Below, in pieces: positions 1 to 5,760 of a DNA stretch of 9,907 bases. Position 1 is the first letter of the stretch, and each line of letters starts with the position of its first letter. The stretch is from assembly GCA_001804345.1 (NCBI GenBank), contig MHFU01000164.1, positions 1,550-11,456 on the forward strand, given 5' to 3'. Position numbers and translations under genes: made by a program. The notes beneath the pieces are model-generated. The model saw only the letters and a list, made by a program, of their open reading frames with translations. It made no database searches and was not told where the DNA came from. Source of the DNA: Omnitrophica bacterium RIFOXYB12_FULL_50_7 (GTDB taxonomy: Bacteria > Omnitrophota > Omnitrophia > Omnitrophales > Aquincolibacteriaceae).

Positions 1-1
1 C

Positions 2-913
2 GAGGGCGGTCTTTTACTGAATTGGACCTTTCTCCTGGCGAAAGCCAGGCAGTTGGACCCGCAAGTGCTCCGGATTGCCTTTATCTTCATTCTCGTGGGT
101 TATGGCACCAAGGCCGGCCTTGCGCCGTTCCATGCCTGGCTTCCGGACGCGCACAGCCAGGCCCCGGCTCCTGTGAGCGCGCTTCTTTCTGGAGTGCTTT
201 TAAGCTGCGCGACTTTAGGGATCCTGAGGTTCCATATCCTGACTACAGTTGCGACCGGTTCCGCGTTCTCAGGGACGCTGCTCATTTTATTCGGAGTGCT
301 TTCTGTCGCCGTCGCCACGCCGTTTATTCTGGAACAAAAGGATTATAAACGTCTTCTGGCTTATTCCAGCGTGGAGCACATGGGACTCGCGGTTGTGGGC
401 CTGGGTTTTGGCGGCGTGCTCGGGATCTACGGAGCGCTTCTTCACATTGTGAACCATGCGTTTACAAAATCCCTGCTTTTTTTCAGTTCCGGGCATCTGC
501 TCCATCTTTTTCAGACCAAGGAGATCAGTAAAGTCAAAGGGATCTTCCGTAAAAGCCAGTTTTTGGGCATCGTTTTCTTCTTAGGCGCCTTGGCCATTGC
601 CGGGATGCCGCCGTTCAGCATTTTTGTCAGCGAATTTCTTATTTTGAGCGCAGGATTCCTGGCCGGAAAATTTGTTCCATGCGTCATCCTGCTTGTTTTA
701 CTAGCGCTTGTCTTTGTCGGTTTTCTGAGACACGCTAATGAAATGACTTTTGGCGTTTCGGAGGGGCCGCCAGTCTCAGAAAAAAGTTTCTTGATGGACG
801 GTGTTCTTGGGCTAGGCCTGATTGTGATTTTCGTGATGGGTTTTTATATCCCGGGGCCTTTCCAGCGATTGCTTTTGGAAGCAAGCCGTGTGGCCGGAGG
901 AGTCATCGTATGA
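2..913 (+). CDS. hyfF: HyfF/NuoL-like proton-pumping membrane subunit (5' truncated by window edge)
   Basis: The frame is open from the left edge, so the 5' end lies outside the window; 303 residues are visible of roughly 480-530 expected for the family. The TTG at 53 is just an internal Leu codon. This is an antiporter-like (Mrp/NuoL/ND5) subunit of a group 4 hydrogenase or related complex, thought to move H+ or Na+ across the inner membrane. Diagnostic segments, numbered from the first full codon, are GYGTKAGLAPFHAWLPDAHS with the conserved helix Lys37, then KRLLAYSSVEHMG, then NHAFTKSLLFFSSG with Lys156 (equivalent to the NuoL HAFFK lysine), then GMPPFSIFVSEFLIL. Most of the rest is hydrophobic helix. 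SSVEHMG and the SEF motif favour HyfF over true NuoL. Its TGA overlaps the next start codon (ATGA at 910-913), so the two genes are translationally coupled. Confidence 0.9.
   Translation, partial: EGGLLLNWTFLLAKARQLDPQVLRIAFIFILVGYGTKAGLAPFHAWLPDAHSQAPAPVSALLSGVLLSCATLGILRFHILTTVATGSAFSGTLLILFGVLSVAVATPFILEQKDYKRLLAYSSVEHMGLAVVGLGFGGVLGIYGALLHIVNHAFTKSLLFFSSGHLLHLFQTKEISKVKGIFRKSQFLGIVFFLGALAIAGMPPFSIFVSEFLILSAGFLAGKFVPCVILLVLLALVFVGFLRHANEMTFGVSEGPPVSEKSFLMDGVLGLGLIVIFVMGFYIPGPFQRLLLEASRVAGGVIV
896..902 (+). promoter_or_regulatory. Ribosome binding site GGAGGAG for the large-subunit gene
   Basis: A strong Shine-Dalgarno sequence, GGAGGAG, lies 7 nt before the ATG at 910 and inside the end of the upstream gene. 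It fixes the start at 910 despite the 4-nt gene overlap. Confidence 0.75.
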
Positions 914-2487
914 AGCCGGTTTTCCAGAAGTTGAAAGAAAAACTTGGGTGTGCGATCCTGGAAGTTTCGGAGGGGCCGGCGAAAGAGTGGCGTGTTTTTG
1001 CGGCAAAAGATTCGATCCTGAAGGTCGCAGAATGCCTTGTCGAGGTTTTCGGGATGCGATTCCTTTTTCTTTCCGGCTCCGATACGAGAAAAGAAAACGG
1101 ATCTTTTACCCTCCATTACGTTTTTTCCTATGTTCAACAGGACCAGTTTTTGATCGTTCAAACGAGGGTCGAAGAAAAAGATCCCCAGTTTCCGTCTTTG
1201 GCCCGTTTTTTGCCGCAGGCTAACTGGCATGAGAGAGAGATTCAGGACCTTTTGGGACTGGTTGCCGCGGGGCATCCGGATTCCAGGCGTCTTGTTCTTC
1301 ACGAAGACTGGCCCCACGGGCTTTTTCCGTTGAGAAAAGATTTTGGATCTCCTGAAAAGATCCCCAGGATTGCGGGTGAGTATATTTTTGAGCGCGTTGA
1401 AGGGGAGGGGATCTTTGAGATCCCCGTGGGTCCCGTCCATGCGGGGATCATTGAGCCCGGGCATTTCCGTTTTTCATCGGCAGGAGAAAGTATTCTTAAG
1501 CTCGAGATCCATCATTTCTACACGCACAAAGGAACGGAAAAATCAGGAGAGGGGAAAACCCCGGAGCATCTTCTTTGTCTTGCCGAAAGGATTTCGGGAG
1601 ACAATTCTTTGGCTCACGCGGTGGCCTGCGCCCAGGCGCTCGAGAGCTTGGGACAGATCGAGGTTCCGTCTCGCGCCCAATTTCTCAGGGTTGTTTTTCT
1701 TGAGATGGAGCGTCTTCATAATCACATGAGCGACATTGCGGGGATCGCTTTGGATGTCGCATTCAGTTTTGGCGCGAGTCAACTGATGCGGGTCAAGGAA
1801 ACTCTTTTGAGGCTGAATGAGCAGCTGGTCGGGACGCGTCTCTTACGGTCCGTGGCTACTTTGGGCGGTGTCCGCCATAATATCTCCGAGGCCAGGAAGG
1901 AGTGGCTTATCCGGGAGATCAAAAAGATCAAAGATGATTTCGACAAGACAATCCAGATCCTCTGGCAGGTCGATTCTCTGATGGATCGAGTTGAAACCAC
2001 CGGCACGATCAAAAAAGAAGTGGCCGAGGTTTTGGGGGGTGTCGGGCCGGTGGCGAGGGCTTCCGGCATTGACCGCGATCTCCGGAGGGACCATCCTTAT
2101 GCGGCGTACAAGAATCTCTTTTTCAGGGTTCCGGTTTTTATGGAGGGCGATGTCGAAAGCCGCATGAAAGTGAGGGTCCAGGAGGTCTATGAATCCTTCA
2201 AGTTGATCTATGACGCCCTTCACGCGATGCCGCAAGGTCCCCTGAGGGGTGAGATCAAACCGCTTAGGCCGTCCCAAAACGCACTGGGTTATGTGGAATC
2301 CCCGCGGGGCGAATGTTTCCACTGGATCTCCACAGACGGTCAGGGGAAGATCTCCCGCTGGAAGATCCAGTCGCCTTCGTTCAGCAATTGGCCGTTGATC
2401 GAGTATGCCGTGCTGGAGAATATCGTTCCAGATTTTCCGCTTATTAACAAGAGCATGAATTTGTCTTATTCCGGGAATGACCGGTAA
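910..2487 (+). CDS. hyfG: Ehr-type HyfG-like large subunit (NuoC-NuoD fusion) lacking the [NiFe] cysteines
   Basis: The protein has 525 residues. Residues ~1-150 are a NuoC-like (30 kDa) domain with NWHEREIQDLLGL (105-117) and the HPDSRRLVL...FPLRKDF signature (122-145). Residues ~170-525 are a NuoD/hydrogenase-large-subunit domain starting with GPVHAGIIEPGHFRF (174-188), as in HyfG and HycE. In an active group 4 hydrogenase, four Cys in two CxxC motifs bind Ni and Fe. Here the first motif reads ERISGDNSLAH (226-236), with Ser229 and Asn232 in the Cys positions. The last reads SMNLSYSGNDR (515-525), with Ser519 and Gly522. Surrounding residues align well, so the loss is not an alignment artefact. 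The subunit is therefore probably not H2-active and fits Ehr complexes. It also ends at the Arg where hydrogenase precursors are cleaved. It overlaps the upstream gene by 4 nt and lies 26 nt before the next gene. Confidence 0.9.
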   Translation: MKPVFQKLKEKLGCAILEVSEGPAKEWRVFAAKDSILKVAECLVEVFGMRFLFLSGSDTRKENGSFTLHYVFSYVQQDQFLIVQTRVEEKDPQFPSLARFLPQANWHEREIQDLLGLVAAGHPDSRRLVLHEDWPHGLFPLRKDFGSPEKIPRIAGEYIFERVEGEGIFEIPVGPVHAGIIEPGHFRFSSAGESILKLEIHHFYTHKGTEKSGEGKTPEHLLCLAERISGDNSLAHAVACAQALESLGQIEVPSRAQFLRVVFLEMERLHNHMSDIAGIALDVAFSFGASQLMRVKETLLRLNEQLVGTRLLRSVATLGGVRHNISEARKEWLIREIKKIKDDFDKTIQILWQVDSLMDRVETTGTIKKEVAEVLGGVGPVARASGIDRDLRRDHPYAAYKNLFFRVPVFMEGDVESRMKVRVQEVYESFKLIYDALHAMPQGPLRGEIKPLRPSQNALGYVESPRGECFHWISTDGQGKISRWKIQSPSFSNWPLIEYAVLENIVPDFPLINKSMNLSYSGNDR

Positions 2488-2502
2488 GCTGTAAATGATT
2501 AT

Positions 2503-2507
2503 AGGAG
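2503..2507 (+). promoter_or_regulatory. Ribosome binding site AGGAG for the ferredoxin/small-subunit fusion
   Basis: AGGAG stands 6 nt upstream of the ATG at 2514, inside the 26-nt gap after the large-subunit stop. This supports the 2514 start and co-transcription with the two genes before it. Confidence 0.7.
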
Positions 2508-2513
2508 TCGAAC

Positions 2514-3440
2514 ATGTTCAGGATTCTTAAAAAAAACATGGAAATAGGAAAGGTCACCCTTCCGTACGCGGTGCTTACGGCGAAAACTCCGGAAGGTTTC
2601 TTCGGTGCGCCTGAGATCGATCCTGCAAAATGCACGGGGTGCGGAAAATGCGTCATTCCCTGTCCGACCCAGGCGCTGACGATCGCGGACCGCTCGGCCG
2701 AGGCCAAGCGTTTTTTCCATCTTTCTTATGGAGACTGCATCTTTTGCGGTCACTGCGGGCCGGTTTGTCCCCATCAAGCGATCTCTTTCAAAGGAAAATA
2801 CCAGCTGGCTTCCCGGACGAAAAAGGAATTGTGTCGGGAATCCCACTTTTCTTTGCCGGAGTGCCGGAAAGACGCCGCTTTTATTCCAGACGATGTTTTG
2901 CCAGCTAAAGGACAGGCGGACGATGGCCAAAGTTTTTCGCAAGGCGATTTTTCCGGCAGGCTTTCCATAGAAGAAACAGGTTTGAAATTAAAGGATAAGA
3001 TCCAACGTCTCTTCGGACGATCCCTTCATATCCGCGAAGTCGACGCAGGTTCCTGCAATGGTTGTGAAGTGGAGATCGTGAATCTTTCGAACCCCATTTA
3101 TGACGCGGAACGGTTCGGCGTTCATTTTGTCGCCTCGCCAAGGCATGCGGACATGCTTCTCGTGACAGGGCCGGTGACGCGGCAGATGGAGCTTGCGCTT
3201 GTGAAGACCTATGAAGCAACGCCTTCCCCAAAACTTGTTGTGGCATGCGGGACTTGTGCCATCAGTGGCGGGATTTTTGAAGGGAATTATGCGGTCATTG
3301 GAGGCGTGGACCATTCCGTTCCCGTGGATGTTTATATCCCCGGCTGCCCTCCGCGGCCGGAAGCCATTCTTCACGGAATTTTTCTTGCTTTGGACAAGAT
3401 CCCCGCAAGGCTGTCGGCGCGGAATTGGGTCCAGGAATAA
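2514..3440 (+). CDS. Fused HyfH-like 2x[4Fe-4S] ferredoxin and HyfI/NuoB-like small subunit
   Basis: One continuous 308-residue frame joins two subunits that are separate in E. coli hydrogenase 4 (HyfH and HyfI). Residues ~34-92 form an 8Fe ferredoxin: ligands Cys40, 43, 46, 50 (CTGCGKCVIPCP) and Cys75, 78, 81, 85 (CIFCGHCGPVCP). A poorly conserved linker (~95-165) contains no internal Met. Residues ~166-300 are the NuoB-type domain that holds the proximal (N2-like) [4Fe-4S] cluster: CNGCE (Cys181, Cys184), GTCAISGG (Cys248) and PGCPPRP (Cys278). All twelve ligands are kept, in contrast to the large subunit. It probably relays electrons at the cytoplasmic face between an external donor or acceptor and the large subunit. 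It is the last gene of the operon; no hydrogenase maturation gene follows. Confidence 0.9.
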   Translation: MFRILKKNMEIGKVTLPYAVLTAKTPEGFFGAPEIDPAKCTGCGKCVIPCPTQALTIADRSAEAKRFFHLSYGDCIFCGHCGPVCPHQAISFKGKYQLASRTKKELCRESHFSLPECRKDAAFIPDDVLPAKGQADDGQSFSQGDFSGRLSIEETGLKLKDKIQRLFGRSLHIREVDAGSCNGCEVEIVNLSNPIYDAERFGVHFVASPRHADMLLVTGPVTRQMELALVKTYEATPSPKLVVACGTCAISGGIFEGNYAVIGGVDHSVPVDVYIPGCPPRPEAILHGIFLALDKIPARLSARNWVQE

Positions 3441-3473
3441 TTCTTAAACGTGGTCTGCGTTGCTCCGGTTATT

Positions 3474-3514
3474 TCCCCCTTTAGCAAAGTACAGCGGTGA
3501 CTGAGGGGGATTTT
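3474..3514 (+). terminator. Possible terminator after the ehr-type operon
   Basis: TCCCCCT (3474-3480) can pair with AGGGGGA (3504-3510) across a 23-nt loop and is followed by TTTT. The stem is short and the loop long, so this is only a candidate. It may equally be a remnant of a dispersed CCCCCTTT/AAGGGGG-type palindromic repeat. Confidence 0.3.
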
Positions 3515-3523
3515 AAAAATCTC

Positions 3524-3543
3524 CCTGCCTGCCGGCAGGCAGG
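3524..3543. repeat. 20-bp perfect palindrome, copy 1 of a dispersed CCTGCC repeat
   Basis: CCTGCCTGCCGGCAGGCAGG is a perfect 20-bp palindrome. A second copy with 19/20 identity lies at 7317-7336. Here it sits between AAATCTCCC on the left and a CCTCTTTT/AAAAGAGG hairpin on the right, as if inserted into an older inverted repeat. Confidence 0.85.
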
Positions 3544-3551
3544 CCCTGACT

Positions 3552-3568
3552 CCTCTTTTCAAAAGAGG
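3552..3568. repeat. Inverted repeat CCTCTTTT / AAAAGAGG
   Basis: Two 8-nt arms (3552-3559 and 3561-3568) flank a single C, so the real hairpin would open to a loop of a few bases. It is followed by GGGGATTCCAGGGG. The 11-mer GATTCCAGGGG recurs at 5715-5725, again next to a hairpin. Together with the neighbouring palindrome it fills the first half of the 377-bp spacer after the operon. Confidence 0.6.
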
Positions 3569-3744
3569 GGGATTCCAGGGGCAAGCTTAATGAAGCGCTC
3601 TATAGAAAAACTGGAGCAGTGCACGTGGTGAATAACTTCGGTTTCAACATCGTGAGAGCTCCTATAAAAAGAATTTAGGAAAACAGACGTCTGCTCGTCG
3701 GCAAAAATCGTGGGAAACTTCAATAACCAAAGTAGGAACTCAGG

Positions 3745-3787
3745 CGGGAAACGATAGCGTAAAACGTTTGCCGTTCCCCGTTTCCCG
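3745..3787. repeat. 9-bp inverted repeat upstream of hemW
   Basis: CGGGAAACG (3745-3753) and CGTTTCCCG (3779-3787) are perfect inverted arms separated by 25 nt. The right arm lies about where a -35 element would fall for the TATAAT at 3806. It could be an operator or a weak hairpin; no regulator is recognised. The stretch 3576-3744 before it shows no convincing gene. Confidence 0.4.
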
Positions 3788-3791
3788 GCAT

Positions 3792-3817
3792 GGTGGTATT
3801 TCTTATATAATACCGCC
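3792..3817. repeat. Inverted repeat abutting the hemW start codon
   Basis: GGTGGTAT (3792-3799) pairs with ATACCGCC (3810-3817), with one G-T wobble and a 10-nt AT-rich loop that contains most of the -10 box. The right arm touches the ATG. If transcription starts at the ATG, this symmetry acts in DNA, for example as an operator, rather than in RNA. Confidence 0.45.
3806..3811 (+). promoter_or_regulatory. Consensus -10 box TATAAT placing transcription start at the hemW ATG
   Basis: A perfect TATAAT ends 6 nt before the ATG at 3818, so a normal start site would fall on or next to the A of ATG. No Shine-Dalgarno is visible upstream. A clear -35 is missing (3783-3788 reads TCCCGG). This suggests a leaderless hemW mRNA. 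Confidence 0.45.
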
Positions 3818-4939
3818 ATGCGCGGCCTCTATCTTCACATACCTTTTTGTCGAACACGATGCCATTACTGCAATTTTGTAACCACGGCGGCGCCTTCTCC
3901 GATCCTGCGGGAAAGATTCTTTGAGGCACTCTCCGCGGAAATAAAGTACGCCCGTAATCGCCAGGGTCCTCTTTCATTTGACACGCTTTATCTTGGCGGC
4001 GGGACACCCTCGAGTCTGAGCATTCCGGAGCTGAGGCGGTTGGTCGAAAGAGTTCAGACAGTGTTCCCATTTAGTGATGGATATGAATTTACCTGCGAAT
4101 TCAATCCTGGCGATGGCGCCGGGGCTAAACTTAGGGCCCTTCAAGAGATCGGAGTGAACCGAATCAGTCTCGGCTGTCAGTCGTTTCGGGACGAACTCCT
4201 CCAAAGACTGGGCCGACGGCATACGGCGCGAGATATAACAGAAACGGTTGCGAAGATCCGGCAGGCCGGAATTACAAACATTAGTTTTGATCTGATGCTG
4301 CGGTTGCCGGGCCAGACCGTCGAGGATTTTCGCGATTCTGTGCGTCAGTGCGTCGAGCTTGAGGCCGCGCAAGTTTCGCTTTACGATCTCGAGATCCATG
4401 AAGGAACTCCGTTCGGGAAACTTCAAAAAGAGGGGAAATTGAATCTTCCCGGGGAGGAAGATCACGCCCGGATGTACGAAAGCGCGATCGAGATGCTCAC
4501 AAATGCGAATTATAAACACTACGAGATCTCGAACTTCGCGAAACCGGGTCTAGCGTCACGGCACAATCTCATCTATTGGAATAATCAGGAATATCTGGGT
4601 TTGGGTCCCGGGGCTTTCACCTATTTGAACGGAATTCGCTCGCAGTGGGCTCCGGGTCTTGTTCGTTATCTCGAGAAATGTGAAGCGAGGGACTGGAAAA
4701 ACGATACCGAGGACAAGCTGTCGGAAGAGGAGAAAGAAACGGAGACGCTGGTAACGGGTCTCCGGCTTTGCGGAGGTGTTGCGCCTGTTTCATTTCCGAA
4801 GATCTATAGCGTCCTGCGCGATCGCCTGAAAGCGCTTTGCGAGGAAGGGCTCATGGAGAGATCGGGTGAGAATATCCGGCTGACAACCCGTGGGAAATTC
4901 CTTTCCGAGGATGTTTTCACTTTTTTAATTCAGCGCTGA
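3818..4939 (+). CDS. hemW: HemW-type radical SAM heme chaperone (formerly HemN-like coproporphyrinogen oxidase)
   Basis: The protein has 373 residues, normal for HemW (~380) and shorter than true HemN (~450). LYLHIPFCRTRCHYCNF gives the CX3CX2CxF radical SAM cluster site (Cys11, Cys15, Cys18); the CxF ending, with no fourth Cys, separates HemW from HemN. GGGTPS (60-65) binds SAM. Further family blocks are SLGCQSF (118-124), FDLMLRLPGQT (157-167), YEISNFA (235-241) and HNLIYW (249-254), the HNxxYW motif characteristic of HemW heme chaperones. The C-terminal ~70 residues match the HemN_C domain. The family inserts heme into cytoplasmic or membrane targets and is not the oxygen-independent oxidase itself. 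The residue after YLGLGPGA is Phe267, where many HemW proteins have His. It is a stand-alone gene; no other heme gene is in view. Confidence 0.9.
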   Translation: MRGLYLHIPFCRTRCHYCNFVTTAAPSPILRERFFEALSAEIKYARNRQGPLSFDTLYLGGGTPSSLSIPELRRLVERVQTVFPFSDGYEFTCEFNPGDGAGAKLRALQEIGVNRISLGCQSFRDELLQRLGRRHTARDITETVAKIRQAGITNISFDLMLRLPGQTVEDFRDSVRQCVELEAAQVSLYDLEIHEGTPFGKLQKEGKLNLPGEEDHARMYESAIEMLTNANYKHYEISNFAKPGLASRHNLIYWNNQEYLGLGPGAFTYLNGIRSQWAPGLVRYLEKCEARDWKNDTEDKLSEEEKETETLVTGLRLCGGVAPVSFPKIYSVLRDRLKALCEEGLMERSGENIRLTTRGKFLSEDVFTFLIQR

Positions 4940-4957
4940 AAGGCACACCTTTTCAAA

Positions 4958-4981
4958 CATTACATTTATGATAGAGTAATG
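4958..4981 (+). promoter_or_regulatory. Candidate promoter/operator of the rubrerythrin gene
   Basis: TATGAT (4967-4972) is a fair -10 box. It lies inside an inverted repeat CATTAC (4958-4963) / GTAATG (4976-4981) with a 12-nt spacer, an arrangement that could let a repressor cover the promoter. No good -35 is seen and 6-bp arms can arise by chance. Confidence 0.25.
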
Positions 4982-5019
4982 CATCTCGGATTTATGTTTT
5001 TTGGAAAACCTATTAAACA

Positions 5020-5025
5020 GGGAGG
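5020..5025 (+). promoter_or_regulatory. Ribosome binding site GGGAGG deciding a GTG start
   Basis: GGGAGG ends 6 nt before GTG at 5032. It settles the non-ATG start, which in turn gives a complete signal peptide. Confidence 0.7.
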
Positions 5026-5031
5026 TTCAAC

Positions 5032-5703
5032 GTGAAGAATCTTGGCAAAATCCTCATCGTGGCGGTTTTCTTTTCTTTGACAATGACGCTTTGCGCCTAT
5101 GCTGAAGAAATGAAGACCGTGGACGCCACATCGGTTGTTCTGGTGGTTCCACCGGTGCCGGCTGAAAAGACCACATTGGATAATCTTCAAACCGCGTTTG
5201 ACGGTGAAAGCAACGCCAACGCGCGCTATCTTGCGTTTGCCCAAAAGGCTGATGCAGAAGGATACGGCAAAGTCGCGAGTCTTTTCAGAGCTGCTGCCCG
5301 TGCCGAACAGGTGCATTATGAGCGGCACGCCAAAGTGATCAAAGCGCTCGGAGGTACTCCTACGGCGAAGATCGAAAAGCCGGTCGTTAAAAGCACCGCG
5401 GAGAATCTCAAAGCCGCGATGGAAGGCGAGATCTACGAAAGCACGGTCATGTATCCGGAATTCTTGGCCAAGGCAGACAAAGATAACATCAAGGAAGCGA
5501 GCGACTCTTTCGAAGACGCCGGAAAGGCGGAAGCCGTTCATGCCAGCCTTTATAAAAAGGCCCTTGAAAATTTAGCGACATGGAAAGTCCGGAATCAGAT
5601 TTTTAACGTCTGCTCGTTTTGCGGGAACGTGGTCGAGAGGATCAACTTCCAGGAATGTCCCATTTGTGGCAAGAGCAAGGGCTTGTACGTTCTCGCTCGT
5701 TAA
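5032..5703 (+). CDS. Exported rubrerythrin (diiron peroxidase with C-terminal rubredoxin domain)
   Basis: The protein has 223 residues and a GTG start. Residues 1-24 look like a Sec signal peptide: Lys2/Lys6, a hydrophobic core LIVAVFFSLTMTL, and a likely cleavage after AYA (22-24). Cys21 is not in a good lipobox. Residues ~49-180 form the four-helix ferritin-like diiron domain with both halves intact: GESNANARY (Glu59), AEQVH (Glu92, His95), GEIYE (Glu133, Glu136) and KAEAVH (Glu167, His170). Residues 191-223 are a rubredoxin-like Fe site, CSFCG (Cys194, Cys197) and CPICG (Cys209, Cys212). The family reduces hydrogen peroxide in anaerobes, with electrons passing from the rubredoxin Fe to the diiron site. 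Rubrerythrins are usually cytoplasmic, so an exported form is notable. It is a single gene with its own RBS, convergent to gpmA. Confidence 0.92.
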   Translation: MKNLGKILIVAVFFSLTMTLCAYAEEMKTVDATSVVLVVPPVPAEKTTLDNLQTAFDGESNANARYLAFAQKADAEGYGKVASLFRAAARAEQVHYERHAKVIKALGGTPTAKIEKPVVKSTAENLKAAMEGEIYESTVMYPEFLAKADKDNIKEASDSFEDAGKAEAVHASLYKKALENLATWKVRNQIFNVCSFCGNVVERINFQECPICGKSKGLYVLAR

Positions 5704-5721
5704 AAGCAATTTTTGATTCCA

Positions 5722-5752
5722 GGGGACAGGCAATCAGTTAATGCCTGTCCCC
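5722..5752. terminator. Hairpin between convergent genes (probable bidirectional terminator)
   Basis: GGGGACAGGCA (5722-5732) and TGCCTGTCCCC (5742-5752) form a perfect 11-bp stem with a 9-nt loop, placed between the rubrerythrin stop (5703) and the gpmA stop (5761). There is no T-run directly after the stem on either strand, so termination could depend on other factors, or the element could be a palindromic repeat reused as a spacer. Confidence 0.55.
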
Positions 5753-5760
5753 CGATGTGA

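Noticed and set aside
910..2487. Calling the large subunit an active group 4 [NiFe] hydrogenase or formate hydrogenlyase component
   Set aside because: All four metal-binding Cys are replaced although their surroundings are conserved, and no maturation genes are in view.
3559..3819. 86-codon minus-strand frame in the spacer before hemW
   Set aside because: It shows no recognisable motif, runs into the palindromes at its end and crosses the hemW promoter; no RBS was found.
5032..5106. Lipoprotein signal (Cys21) for the rubrerythrin
   Set aside because: The residues before Cys21 (MTL) do not fit a lipobox; AYA at 22-24 fits signal peptidase I better.
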